NCBI GenBank assembly: GCA_037903355.1
Contig: JBAJFE010000004.1
Location: forward strand, 1,922,001-1,986,000
Length of the DNA: 64,000 nt
Origin: Trichuris trichiura
Taxonomy: Eukaryota > Nematoda > Enoplea > Trichinellida > Trichuridae
Direction: 5' to 3'
The notes beneath the pieces were generated by a model. The model was given only the letters and a program-made list of their open reading frames with translations. It did not search any database and had not been told where the DNA came from. The position numbers were made by a program, and so were the translations under genes. Below, one piece after another: positions 32,236 to 45,164 of this stretch; the stretch's first letter is position 1; the number at the start of each line of letters is the position of its first letter.

Positions 32236-32814
32236 ATCGTTCAAGCTTTTATAACATTTATATAAGTACGTATTGTGCTCTGCTGTCATTCATGAACGTT
32301 CGTTTCACGTGTAGCATTGGGCCGTTTAGTTCAAAACTTCCAGTAAATCATTTTCATTCATGATACCAGCATTTAACTTTTCTTAATAGCAAGCTAAGCG
32401 GCTTTACGAGTTTCATGTAAGATTGAAAGCTTTGTTAAGCATATTCCTTATTTGCGGGTTCTTATTTGATTGGAAAGTCTAAAAAGACGTATTTTATCAA
32501 AACAAAAGCAGAACTCATAATTGAACTCCGTTAGTTATACAACTTCCGCTTTTTCATAGTAGAAGTGCGTGTCACATTCAAGAACTAAGTCTTGTGAATG
32601 CAGATAGGCATTACGACAACTTAGTTTGCGTAATTCTGTTAATATGTATCGCCTATCGTAGAACCTATATTTGCATTATATGCATTTAGTTTAGCTCCTA
32701 ATCTGTAATATCCGAGAAGTAGTAAAATGGTTTAGTCTTCTGTAACGAACATCAAAGGGTTGCGCCTCTCATCGTAAATCCAATTTTGGCATAGTGTTTT
32801 AAATAAGGATTGAT
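32236..32814. other. no gene seen
   Basis: 3' flank of UBE2F up to the minus-strand tRNA. AT-rich, no feature recognised. Confidence 0.4.
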
Positions 32815-32888
32815 AGGCTCCAGCGAGATTCGAACTCGCGACCTCCAGTTTACTAGACTGGCGCTCTAACCAACTGAGCTATGGAGCC
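32815..32888 (-). tRNA. tRNA-Thr (AGT), isolated copy
   Basis: 74-nt cloverleaf on the minus strand, nearly identical to the array copies 28 kb away, with anticodon loop CTAGTAA (AGT) and intact T loop TTCGAAT. As in the array, no T4 run follows closely on its 3' side. Confidence 0.93.
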
Positions 32889-33423
32889 GTTGGAGTCTAA
32901 GGCAAGTCATTGTTACAAAAGAAGTACAGACTTCGTCTTTCTGGTTACACATAACTACTAGTGTATCCGCTTGCACAAGAGGGTTAAAATAACGTATTTT
33001 CAATATCCATTGTAACAATTTCTCCAATAAGCCCATGGAACGCTTGTGTGCATCAGTCCTTTTGTAGGGAAATATGTGCTCCAAGGGAAACGGTCTGACA
33101 TGATGAATAACTCAGCTTTGATGAGTGCTTGACTAGTTTTTACAATTCTTTTAATGTTACCCTTCGCAAATCAGTGAGATCAACGCACTTGCGTCCTTGT
33201 ACACTGTTGTTCAAGTAAGCCTTCCTACTGTCATGATGTTCAGGAACAGTTGTAAAGTTTCTTTTTATTTTGTCTTTTTTCAGTTGTAATACGAAATTAA
33301 TTGTCAGTAAATTTAAAAATGGGTTTGTCGACGGCACTTGTTCTCAGTTCCGGCAAATATATGTGTAAGGCAATGTAATCTACGGAGAAAATAATTTTTC
33401 CAAATGTGCGTTCACTGAAGCGG

Positions 33424-33498
33424 AAGGCTCAGCTAGGTTCGAACTGGCGACTTCCAGTCTACTAGACTGGCGCTCTAACCAACTAAGTTGTTGAGTCA
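33424..33498 (-). pseudogene. tRNA-Thr pseudogene
   Basis: Matches tRNA-Thr(AGT) through the D arm and anticodon (GTTGGTTAGAGCGCCAGTCT), but the 5' acceptor reads TGACTCA against 3' GAGCC, one base is missing at the T stem/acceptor junction, the anticodon stem has a change, and the T stem has a mismatch. A second unit beside the intact gene 0.6 kb away, decayed. Confidence 0.85.
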
Positions 33499-35632
33499 CG
33501 CATGTATCTAGCAAATTGCTTCTGTTCAGTTGTTGCGATCTGGCAACACGAACTGAAGTTACCGATGAAGATGGACACTATTAAATGTACATGCTATGCA
33601 TTTGCACCGTTTTAAGTTTTTTAATCCAGAAATCAGAAAGATTTCATTTGTTAAGGATGTTTCCAACTTTGGAGAACTGAGCTCGAAGGTTTCCCAGTGT
33701 AATACAGTAAAACTGTTCCCTTTTCGAAATAATATGGCTCTGCCCAATAAAGAAGTAAGAATATGGGCACACATTATTAATAATAAAGCAATTGTTGCAT
33801 CCTCTTTCCGCTGCAACGTTGTTAAGGCACTGTAACATGATTCTTGACCTTAAAGGTTAACGTTCTCAGATTTAGTTGGTTACGTTCATCAAGTCATGAT
33901 TCCTGCTGTTGCTCGTGGGGGTAGAAAGTGATTTAAACAATTTACTGATTTCCAATAGTTACGTAATTCGTTGTTTACAACTTCATGCACGCAAGCAAGT
34001 ACAAGCGTCAAAAATATGGCTTAGTATTACATTGCGGTTGTAAACGCTCGCTTCTACGTGATCAAAAGTAGTTTGTTGCTATCACGCTATCACGAATTTT
34101 GTCATCGGTTTTTCTTGTACGGTAAAAGCTCCTCTATCTGAGCTAACTGTTACAAGGGTAGTTCAGGCAGGGAAAAAGTCAGATAATTGTGTTTTTCTTC
34201 TTTATCGATTTGTCTTAGTCTGCGATTAGTTTTTTCGGTAAGCTTGTCACCAGTTTTTGTTTCAAAGCAGTGGTACGTTTTTCTTTGTTACTAAGTCGCT
34301 GATACTTTTGAAACACTAAAACCATTGCGAAGCGCGTTTCTCTTGCCTTTCGAACCATCTCAGAACATTTTCTGCTCTTCGAAAAGCCTCATTCATGGGT
34401 GAAAAAGGAAAGCCGGGCTTTGAAAACTTTTAAAACTTATTTACAAAAACAGATAATCTGTACACCCAAGAAATCAAGACAAGATGACAATGAATTATAG
34501 ATTTTCAAACAGAAAATTGTACTACTGGTCACACCACCGATTATCTTGTTGAAATAATTTGGTGAGGCGTAATCTATATCCTTAAAAAGTCAGTAACGGG
34601 CTGAATTAGCATATTAGGCGAATAAGACTAGTCCCTCCAAAAAGTAACAGGCTTACAACGTGAACTTCTTTTATCCTGCTGTAGGTATTTTGTTCTCCTC
34701 TTTAAGTACGGATAATATGGGACATGTGGGTTTTCGTTGTCAAACATTTCTGCCAATCATCATGGCAGCTGTCCTTCAAACGGTGTTATTATAACCAAAG
34801 CTTGGATGAGTATTAATGTATTAAACCACTTCCAATCTTTCTCCACTCGTCTGTACAAGTCAATTCAGAATAACTGATTAGTGCATAGCTTTAAGGTGAG
34901 TAATTTTCGCTGCCTTCTCACCCAAATGATTCTATGAAACGATTTGGCTAAGGTCAATCCTATGGCATCAACTTGTTTAGCATACTTTTTTTCGATTAAT
35001 ATCTTTCATGCCTTGTTTCCGTTTGTTCTTTTAGCGAGTTCTTTTTGTAGTAAGATCAAAAATATTTCTCTACCAATGGGTGGACGAGCGATTATTAGGA
35101 AAAATGATTAATTAGCACGAAGTGAATGACATGGATTGCACGATTTCATTTAGCAGCAGTTCTTGTCACTGCAAAGGCAAAACAATAAATCCGCCAGCTA
35201 CTGGCTGAGCAATGTATTATGAATGGTAGAATATGTGAGTTCGGTTTTTTCGAGAAACTGTCCATATTTTAATTGGGGAAATTTCGCCGTGTTTACTCAT
35301 TAGTAATAGAATAGCTGAAGAGATGTAAACGCCGCACGAATAGGCCAAAGCTATTTTGGATTTCTTTTAAAGTAAAAGGAAGTGTCGGTCACTCTAAAAC
35401 TGCTATTCAATTGAATTAGGGTAGCAAAACTATAAAATCCTTTTCTGCTGTTACCTTGACGCGATTTTATTAGCGATGAGCGTAAGTGACATTAGTTGCT
35501 TAGTTTTTCTGCGACTTCAAGCACATATACGCTTTTCTATTGTATTAATAAAAAACAAGAAACGTTTTGGTTATGCTCGTGCTGTAACTTCATTGGTCGA
35601 CCCGCGATAATAGTAAAATTTTGGAATTTAAG
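33499..35632. other. no gene seen; one array-related block
   Basis: AT-rich. A block at about 35069-35106 resembles spacer sequence at 3836-3874 of the tRNA array (both contain CTCTACCAA and GCGATTATTA). Otherwise nothing recognised. Confidence 0.4.
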
Positions 35633-35878
35633 CTGCTTGCGACTTGCGGGAAAACAAAATCCAAATTTTGCCTCATCGATCGGGTCTCTTAGTTGCCTTA
35701 TGGTTCCGTTGTGCATTTATGATCACTTGCGCTCAATTTCTTCAGACGGGAAGCATGCAGGTAGGTAAATTTTTAAATTATGCTTTAGACCGAATAAAAT
35801 GAAGAATTTGCAAAAATTGTCTTCCTAGAATCAACCGAAGGAGTAGCGCAAGTTGTTCCATGGGTTTTTGCGGCATAA
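35633..35878 (+). CDS. candidate two-exon 3' end of an unknown gene
   Basis: Exons 35633-35760 (donor GTAGGT) and 35829-35878 (acceptor CTTCCTAG) join in phase across a 68-nt intron and end in TAA. The product includes CLRLAGKQNPNF and ends VVPWVFAA. No start codon or homologue found. Supported only by splice sites and phase, so chance is possible. Confidence 0.25.
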
Positions 35879-36735
35879 TCCAAAGGTATTATAAATACGT
35901 ACTGACATATGTTGGCTTACGAAATAAGCTATTCCATTCTCCCTCTATGTACCTGCTTTTTTTCCTGCTGTATGTTTTCATTAGTTTCTTAACAGGAAGT
36001 CAAAGCACTTTTGAAAGTAGAAGCATTTATCAGCTATACCATTCAATATAGCTTTTTTTTACTATTTCAAATGGCATATCTATTACAGGAAGCTCAATTG
36101 GGCATTTGTATGTACCGCGCAAGTATGAGCATATAATCGTTTAAGACGTCATTGCCGCTACGTAACTGGTCTCCTACGAACTCTGATACGCGTCTGCTCA
36201 ACTGTAGTTGTCAAGTACATGTCGTCTTTCATGATTGTCTACTAATTACGTCATTAATAAGCTTGTTGTCTCAATTAACTTTTGAATGGGCTGAACTATG
36301 TAACATATCGAATTGTATTTCCACCATATACGTCCTGGATAGTAGCTCAGAGTGGCTTTGATTAAAAGGCGTAATCCGTTTCTCTTGGGGTTGCTAACAG
36401 CGGCAGGCCAATTGGAGGTCCGATGGAAAGTTTAAAAGGACTTTAATTATTCCAGCCGAGAGAGAGGAGAAGTTAAGAACGCAGCAATCCAATAGGAGCA
36501 CCGATTTGCCTGACGACGACGACGACTCGAGGGTAGACTAAGAATCAGACTTCTCGAAGTCCAACCAACGGGTAAGAAAGCTTCTATGGCACAATTATAT
36601 TCGTGATCGATGAAATCGAAAGAGAAGCATCGACTTGGTGACATGGCATAAGATGGGCAGAGAGCCTAAGAAATGGCCGTGGCAACGGGTGAATAGATTT
36701 GGCGAAATATAAGCGCCAAGTTTTCCTCCCGGGAT
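35879..36735. other. no gene seen
   Basis: No supported feature. A Ser/Arg-rich 65-codon minus-strand frame at 36447-36644 has no context. Confidence 0.35.
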
Positions 36736-37085
36736 TTATCCGTTCTCGTTTCTGTCGGCATGGAATGGAACTGGCGTAAGCAATTTCTCAAGCTGAAAAC
36801 CTAATCGACGCCGGAGAATTCCCTGCAGTTTCTCAGTAGCAAAAGTGCCGAATTGCTTCGCCCTGTATGGCGCCTCTTTTCCATGAAGTTCCTGCCAGTC
36901 GATTTTAAAATGTTGCAAAAACTCCGGTGGCACAAAGGCCACTCTACGGGTAGGCACTTCCGCGACATTGTTCGACAACCAATTTGCTTGCATATTTTTG
37001 TTGGAAACTTTGCCCCCTTCCGTATCTACCCTTTGAGGATAGGCTAAAGTGGAATGAATTAACGCGTTCAATTTTTGTTTAGAGA
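36736..37085 (-). CDS. candidate 3' exon of an unknown gene
   Basis: Open to TAA at 36736, with a strong pyrimidine-rich acceptor (TTCACCTACGTTCAG) at 37086; the frame also runs without a break to an ATG at 37146, so a 136-aa single-exon form is possible. The sequence looks like real protein: PTRRVAFVPPEFLQHFKIDW, then RAKQFGTFATEKLQGILRRR. Basic, no membrane segment. I do not recognise the family. Confidence 0.45.
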
Positions 37086-37200
37086 CTGAACGTAGGTGAA
37101 TAAAAAAATTAATCTCAAACCCATATGGGACATAATGAAAGTGCATAGTTGGCTCAAAAAAGAGACTTCGTTTGCCTTTGAATAGATAAAACGTTTTCTA

Positions 37201-37499
37201 ATGGCTATGCGTTCCCGCGCGCCAACTTTTCACGCTAGCCTCCAACGAGCTGAATTGCGCAACCGCGTCAAAATTACTGCCAGTTCAGCCGGAGTTAACG
37301 AAGACGGTCAAAACGGTTTCGCTTACTGATTAAAGGCCTTTTACAGATTCTTGCCAGTTGTCGAACTTCGTTAGTGAGCCATATTATTGATCAAACATGG
37401 AAGCCAGACCCGACAGGATTCTTCCACTTGGACTGCTTCAACCCAGATGATCGTGCACAGTCGTTTATGCTTTTATCTGACAAACAGCGGCGACGCTAA
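37201..37499 (+). CDS. candidate small two-exon gene, 81 aa
   Basis: Exon 1 (37201-37293) begins ATGGCTATG, and exon 2 (37347-37499) ends in TAA; they join in phase 0 across a 53-nt intron with a TTACTGATT branch-like sequence and acceptor TTTTACAG. The product is basic at the start (MAMRSRAPTFHASLQRAELR) and includes DQTWKPDPTGFFHLDCFNPD. No family recognised. Intron length matches the rest of the window, but the donor GTTAAC is weak. It starts 54-116 bp from the minus-strand candidate gene and may share a promoter with it. Confidence 0.45.
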
Positions 37500-39982
37500 A
37501 TAAGATTGTTATCTCATTTTCTCAAACCAACGTGCCATCGTCGACTCCTGAGTACGGTATGCCTTTAACTATCTATTCTTTCCAGTTGAACTTTCTCGTT
37601 CGCATTGTCTAGTTTTGTCCTTATAAGGCGTGACAATTGTTTCTCAGGTTTCAGGTGGAAAATAGGTAAGCAGTTACGTTAAGAAGTTTTTAGTGTAACT
37701 ATGAACAGCCTGCGGAGAGCCTAAGACAAATGATGTACAAACAAACGCCTAAGTCCCTAATAGGGAAGAGGTAGAGACATTGACGTAATTCGCGAAAAAA
37801 GACGCTAAACTTTTCCGCTTATACGCCACTAGTCAATGATGCTTCTCGTTTATTACTGCATGAAACCCTTATGTGGGGAGCTCAAAAATCGCGTCACTTT
37901 AATATACGACAGCCGTATAAAATCTAATGTTAAAAAAGCGGAAATGCCGATGTAAACGGAATATGGAAGCCAGTGAAAGTTAATTTTATTCAATTCAAAC
38001 TTGGAGTTGGGAATAGAAAGCAAAAATGGAAAATATTAAGAAAATAACTCGGTTGCTCTCTGAAATGAAGTTATTAAGTTGGCGGGAAAGAAACCTAATT
38101 TGAATTTCGAGGAGGTGGCACCAACTGACTCTTACGCCGTCTGCACCGAACGCCGTTAAACCTACGAAGCAGCATTTGTAATAGCACTAATATAATAAGC
38201 GTATTTTTAAAATTTTGCTGCTCCAAATTAAAGGCGTTCATGAAATTCTGATTTGAGATTGCTAAGCAGCGTAAATCCCGGCGAAAAGATAGAAATCATA
38301 AAGAAGAAGCGAATTTTTGACTAATGGAATAACAATTGCTTTTGTTGAAAACCTTGTTAGGCTTACGGATGGATACAGCACTTTTTTGGCTTGTAAAGTT
38401 CAGCAAACGTACTGCAGCCATGTTGGTCTTTCTGACGTTCTTTAAAGCTATTGATGACAGTCAGTATGCACGTATTGATTTAGATTAATAATAAGCAGCA
38501 AGCGATATTTGCATGTTAACATTTGGAAAGTGGTGCTATTGTATTTTTTCCATGACTAATATTTCATAATTTTTTTTTGCGGAGTGAACACATTGAAAAG
38601 TTCGATCTTGCGCTACACTGTTGCGACTAAGTATGCGATTACGCTGGTATAATACATTTAGCCAGCAAGTTGTACAGTAGCCGTCTAATTTTGCTGAAAT
38701 TCCGCGTGGTTTGTTCAAGCGGTTGAATGCATGCCTTAACTACCGTAGCAGCTGATTATCTCATCAGCACTTTAAGCTACGCGTTAAAGGTTTGCTAAAT
38801 TTAATTATTTAAGCCTATGCGCCTCTGCTGCAGCTCTTTTTAATTCTACTCTTCATCCGCTATCAGGTTTTTCCGTTAGTGCAGAATATTGGCAGCGTAT
38901 ACGTCTAATGCAGAAATATTCACAAAGTTACAGCAACAAAGGCATAAATATGCTTTGCGCTATACAGTATGTCTACTAGAATGCGTTCCTTTCACTCTGT
39001 TTGTAAAAAAAGACATTTTATTTAGTAATACATTTTTTCTGAGGCGCCAATTCATTGGCGTTTTTACGCCTCCTCTTTTTAAAATTATTTTCCAATCAGA
39101 GGCAGCGTCAGTGGCGCTTACGCGCAAATGTTGATGAATGTTCCTTCGGTAGAAAAAAGCGAGCTTTTCTCAGGCACTTTTGGCTCCGGAAATAGAGATG
39201 GAAAAACCGCGTATTATAAATAATATGTGAATCCCCTTTGGAAATGTTATTTGCTTCATAACGATATGATGTCAGCTTGAGGAAGCTCTTTTCTATTCCC
39301 CTTAAATGCGGTTAAATTTAGCGGCAACGACGGAAAAAATATTTCCGAATGCTTTGGCGCGTTAATTTGTGGTAACAATAAAGAGAATAAATAAATCATT
39401 AATAAATAGGAATTAATAATCAATAAATAAAAATAGAATTGGGAATAAATCATTTCTTCAAAGTGAAATAACTGACTTCTGTCAGCAACGTGGTGGCCAA
39501 TGGTACCGCGTCATTTGGGCTTAGACAATTTGTTGTAATGAAAATGACTTATTTCTCGCAAACCTAATATGCATAGAGAGAATTTGTCCTCATATGCTAA
39601 GGAATAGGCAGTTTAGCTACGTAAGAAGGCTGTTTGAAAAGCGTCCATCTTGAACCCCATTAAATTGATTGAAGTTGCTTTCTTTAGGCTTCTGGTTAGG
39701 CTCGGGCAAAATATGAAATGGACAATGCAAAAATTTAATAATGAATGCAGATGCTAAATGTGAATTTTTTTGCTCTCACTATTCGCCATGCGTTTCTCAT
39801 GTCTGTAATTAGACTTTATCTACTTATTTCGACTATCTGCGTAGAGGAAGTTGCGTTTGATGTGTGATGACGCAGTCTTTATTATTGCACACGTAATCAA
39901 AGCCGCTATCGTCAACCATTATGATGAACGTTTTAGCTCAGTAGGGAAGGTATGAAGTGTTGATTATTCACTTTATTACTTT
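37500..39982. other. no gene seen
   Basis: AT-rich; short open frames only (38536 minus, 38889 plus, 39256 minus), low-complexity and without splice context. Confidence 0.4.
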
Positions 39983-40289
39983 TTAAAAACAAATACCGTA
40001 CGCTGCATCAGGACGAAGCGGGAACCTTTTAGGCAGGACGAACGTACAGATTTCGATGAAATGCTGATAACGTTTTGAAAATTCGTGAAATTTCAAAATG
40101 AATCGGTATCCCTGTTGACTTTCTCTTCCTACAAGTTTTTGGTGTTCTTCATTCCAGCCGAAATGAGTATTTTCACCTGTCATTTGTAGCTTGTTTTTTG
40201 ACAACTTCAACGAGACCTTGCAGTCATATTCACGATTGAAAGATCGCAATGGAATATGTATTCGTTGAAAAATGCTCAAGGCTAAATTT
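39983..40289 (-). CDS. candidate terminal exon of an unknown gene
   Basis: Open frame to TAA preceded by an acceptor-like AAAGGCAG; no ATG near the start, so it would be a 3' exon. Encodes about 101 residues with alternating hydrophobic/charged pattern (KVSLKLSKNKLQMTGEN, GYRFILKFHEFSKRYQHF) ending PDAAYGICF. Family unknown, and no partner exon was identified. Confidence 0.3.
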
Positions 40290-42250
40290 CTGCCTTTGCA
40301 TTGATTTTCCTTTTTGCTTTTGACGTAGGCGCACGGCGGATGAACGCTTATTCAGCCACTTTTATTGTAAAGTCTTGAACCGTTTTATCATAAATCACCG
40401 TCTTTGCGAAAAACTCGACTTTATCGCGTGATTGAATTAGGCGGGCGTTTACGTTTTCATAGGCGGAATAGAAGTGTCATCAATGGCGCGTCTAATGAGC
40501 AGTATGGTGAGAGTGCCTGTTGGCTGTTCAAATTTTCAACTTGCAGTTTCTTCGCTCGGTGGTCAACCCTAACACAGACGACTTAAACACTATCCGCCCG
40601 CCAACGTTATCAACAGATCAATAGCGTTACATTCCGCCGAAGGGGAATATGTTCATCAAAATCGTAAAAGCACACATGAACAATGAACGGATACTAATTA
40701 AATTCGAATCTTTCAATGTCCGTCTTTGCCGCGCAAGAGAAAGAGCTGCGTCAAAACAAACGTTCTTAGCGAATTTCCCTGCCAACAATCTTTCGCAACT
40801 TAGATTTTTAAGGGCGTCGCAGAGGTGCATGATCGGTAATAGAAAATAAGCCAAACCATTTCACAAAAATGAGTTTCAAAAGCCTTCCCGCGCGAGGGGT
40901 TTGTTTTGAACGGAACTGCTGCTTTTCCCATCGTTCACTAGAACTCCAGTGTGCAATCATGCAGACTGACCCAAATGGGCTTGCATTGGGAATACGAAAT
41001 GCAATTACTGGCGATTAGGCTTACTTATTCGTTTGCTAATATGCTAATCAAATTGCGCGGTTTCGTTTACCCCCTGAAATACCTGAGCAAACGCCTTTCA
41101 ACTGCGCTAATGACAGCAAAAACATACACACTGCTTCAGGTAGTGATTGTATGTTCGCTAGTGAAAAGAATTGGAAGAAAAGTCTTATTAATGATTTACC
41201 AAACTCAATGGAATGGTTGACCGCCCGAAAAGAAATGATATTTGCATAAATTTTCAATTCAGAGCTTGCTCAGCTACTCAAATAAGCCGGAAGTCCTATT
41301 TTAAAATAAAAATTTTCCCAACTGTAAGAACAAGTCGATATACCATTCAGCATCAGATTACATTAGACAAAGTCGTCATAACATAGAGGCGGTAAGCCAA
41401 ACGGAGAAAAGTCTTTCTAAATTCGCCGCGCGGCTTTACGCTACAATGAGTTAAGAAATGAAGGCGATTCGTACGGTTAACCATTAAAGTGAGAAAACAT
41501 AGAGCATATATTTTTATTTATTCGGTTAGGAACTCTCATGCAAATCAAGTCTTTAAGAGATCTTGTACGAAATAGGGTTCACATGGACTGAATGCGTAGG
41601 TTAGTGATTGAGGCATTATTGGGTTTTATTAACTTTAGTATGCACAATCAATAGAGTAATAAAACGTGCTCAAACTGAAATCAGTCACTTACTTGAACGG
41701 AAATAACAACTTGCCAAGTTTAGCGTTCCGCTGCTGTGGTCAACTGGCCACTTGGCAGTTAGGTTGCATCCAGCAGATTGCTCCAATTCAGAGCGAAGGC
41801 AATGGTGAATATTGTTGTTGAAAACGCATCGTTCCGCTCATCAAGCAATAACCGCATGGCTTCACGGTAAGACCATAACGTCCGCATTTTCCCTTGTTGC
41901 ATCGACGATGTTTGCGCTTATTTTTTCCTTTGATAACTTTTTCATTATTCGCGCATGTCTGTGCTCAATAATGTAATCCAATCATCGGTCGTTCCAAAAA
42001 GCAGTGAACCTTCGCTGGTAAGATTTCTTAGGTTTTTGTCTTCATAAAAAATATGCGTTTTCATTTCTCGGCCTTTACAAGTTTCTGCTGTAAATATTTC
42101 GGGTTTACTATCGTTAGAAGAAAATCTAAGAGATGTGGGAATTACCAGTTTAAATTAAGTTCAGTTTTTACTGCGCAGAAATTTACGGTTGATTGATAAC
42201 GTCTGATACAAAGAAGGGATAGCTGAGAAGTTCCGCGTTACCTAAATAAC
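40290..42250. other. no gene seen
   Basis: Overlapping short frames on both strands at 40627-40854 and 40951-41257; nothing supports one over the other. Confidence 0.35.
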
Positions 42251-42254
42251 GTTT

Positions 42255-42580
42255 CTGAGGTTGGTTCAGTTTTTCAAAGTTTTCTATTTTTCTTGTTGTT
42301 TTCGATTTCCTTATGATGCTTTGTTCTTCTTGTGCTTATTGTTTTTATTTTTTTATTATTTCTTTTTCTTACCTTTTTTTCACTTGTGCGCCTTCTCTTT
42401 TTAGCTTCCTCATTGTTCTTTTTATCTTCTTCCTCCAATGAGTGTTATTCCCTATTTTTCCTCTTATTTTCATTATTTTTGCGTTTGTGCCTGTTTTTCC
42501 CTATTTCTGTTGTCTTCAGGCTCCATTATTCATTTTTACTTTATTTTTTTTACCAGCCTTAATTTTAGCTTTCTTTCTCG
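42255..42580. repeat. T-rich low-complexity tract
   Basis: About 330 bp dominated by T and C on the plus strand (for example TTTATTTTTTTATTATTTC), giving spurious Phe/Leu-rich open frames (42332-42562 and 42438-42632). Confidence 0.8.
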
Positions 42581-45164
42581 TAATCAACGCGCCAAGTTAG
42601 CTTTTAAGAGGCTACAACAGTTAGATACATGAAATAAAAGCCTTCGCTTCTTCAGCTGTGGCGTCGTTTGGGTTCTTCCGGGTTTGAAAGATAAATATAG
42701 CTCATACAAAACTAAAATGACGTCATAAAAGTGTACTCTGCTGATGTCATAATTCACTCGTAACTATGACAAATGACGCTGATGACACGAAGTCGATTCC
42801 GGAACCTTTGTCCGTAGCTGTCAGAGTAAAGCGTTGTTCTTCAAACAAAACTATTCCCTAATAAATTATAAAGAAACTTCATCTCGTACTGTTCGTGCGT
42901 CTTATTCGTTCAATGAATACGTTAAATAAGTCATATTCAAAAGATATCCCTCTGAATTGCGATTTAATCAATCGAATCTGTCCCATATTAGCGTTTGCGA
43001 AAAGCTTGAGATTTTCAAACCTTTAACTTAGCCGGTTGCTGCAACAAATGTCAGCGTTTCACTCTATGCGTTAGATAGTCGTTCATCTGCACCAATCATT
43101 TGAGACCAGTTGGATGTCGGCATGTAGTGTACCACGTGGACAAAAAGTATCCTTTCGTCTTCTACGCAACTATTTCAGCAGAACGACCGCTTTTTTCATT
43201 AAAGCAGTACTATTATTCCCACAGTATTCAAATGAACGCTATGCATTATGATGTATTCGCTGTCTGAGGTTGCATTTATTTCAATACAAAACCCTATTGA
43301 GCTTCTTGAAAGTAAAATGAAAAAAATATGAGCTGTCGCGAGTAGTATCTCTAAGGGCAGTCACATTTTGACGTCTCCATCCAGTTCTGCGCATAGCTAA
43401 TAATAGACCGATTATTCAAGTCTGTACGCTGTATATTGATAGGTAGGAAGAATATTGAACGTACATGAATCAATGATCTTAACAAGTAAATATGCCAAAA
43501 TTTGCTTGGCGGTTAGGGTCTTATCACACTTTTCAATGTTTCTCCAGTTTAACTGCTTTTAAGATTTTTAAATGGTTCGTCAACTTTCTCCATAATATAC
43601 AGATTTTCTTCACATTGGAACCTGGTCGTTCTTGGCAAGATTGACCACTGGCGATCGGTAAAGGTTGAAACCTGAAAGCTCTGGTATCTATAAACTTTTG
43701 TTTTATCGATGGGATTTACTATTCATAAAGCTTGCACATTAAGAAACTTTGTCGCCCTGTTATAAAGAGTTTTTCGTTGAAATTCTAAAAAGTGAACGCA
43801 GTCTTTTAAAGCGTAAAAAGTAGACAATACCTCAAAGGTTGAATTTCGGCCCAGCTTTAGTAAATTAAATTATTTAAGTCTCGAGTAGCGCGGGGTATCT
43901 GATGAAGCTGCCTAGAGCGTGCAGTCGTATTTTCAAAAAGTGACGTAATCATGCTCAATCAAATAGTGAAGTTATCGCGGACTTTGAGATTTCCTTTTGA
44001 ATAAGCACATGCGAAGAATCTTTGTGAGCAGAAATCCTGGTTTCCTGTTGCTTCGAATATGTGGCGTTCTGATTTTTCCCAGTTCCTCTAATGATCAGGT
44101 TTAATGCAGAAGAGAAATTTCTGCATAACGATTGTTGCACAATGAGAACAGCCGGACAATAACGGAAATGACATGCGCTTTTAAGTTACGAAGGCAAATG
44201 TTATCAATACTGTTTTGATGAAAGGCGCCTTACCGCGTAGAGTGCTTTGGCTCAACTATTAATACTTGCAGTTAAGTAGCAACGTTTTGACTAAATTTCA
44301 ATTCAAAAGAAGTTCACCAAAAGCAATGATTGTCAAGGGGCTCGAAGAGGGCTGGAGCGAAAAACGTCAAAGCACTACGGCCTGATGAATCTGGCAGCAT
44401 AACATTAACGTTAGTACATTTCTTAGACCCGCGTCGACTTGTCAGCCAAGAAAAGTTTACTGTATTAACCGCTAGTATATCACTGGGCTATTTCTTCATT
44501 CCACCTAGCTTGGTATATGAGTGAATTCAAATTAAAGCTTCCAAACTTGAGGCAGTATTTGACTGTCTCTGTCAACGCCATTGAATTTGCCAAGAACAAA
44601 CATTGCTTTCAGGAAGCTGAACATACTCCTTGTTCTTTGAATAAGCACAATCTTGATTCTATTCCCCGTTTCGATCTTCTGCGTAGCTGGTTCATTTTTC
44701 GCTCTTGTTTATTTTTCAAATGATTCCTTGCCAACTATGCGAAAGCTATTGATCGCCAACAGTTAAGCAACGGAAGATCCACTGGAGAGATGACAGAGTT
44801 CGTCAGCAACGGTGATGGCCGCAAGGAATTCCCTGAAAAGATTTTCCCTTTAAACAATTGGCTGTTCGTATTACTCTGTTTTACATTTAGGCAATTTCTG
44901 ACTAAGTCAAAAGCAGTAAGAAACTGTACGTCATATTTTTTGGGCAGAACGCAAACCGTACAGTTCAGCTTTTTTTCTGATTTAATTTTTCGCGAAACAA
45001 ACTTGGTGGCGCAGAGTTTTATTTCTAGTCCAAACAATATAAGCATATGGGCTTCAATGCGAGCATTCTCTAGGTCTACAGTAGCCAATTAAATGCTCAG
45101 GTTCGTCACTTTTTTTCAAAATTTTTATCTCCGGTGTATAATAAATACTTAAACGTAGGATAAA
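42581..45164. other. no gene seen
   Basis: AT-rich. Short frames at 43955, 44330, 44517 and an overlapping opposite-strand pair at 44735-45092 lack support. Confidence 0.35.

Noticed and set aside
37260..37399. Minus-strand block reading LTPAELAVILTRLRNSARW as an upstream exon of the 36.7-kb gene
   Set aside because: Preceded by an in-frame stop with no acceptor between, and its donor phase does not fit the downstream exon.
42332..42632. Phe/Leu-rich open frames as membrane proteins
   Set aside because: Translation of a T-rich low-complexity tract.
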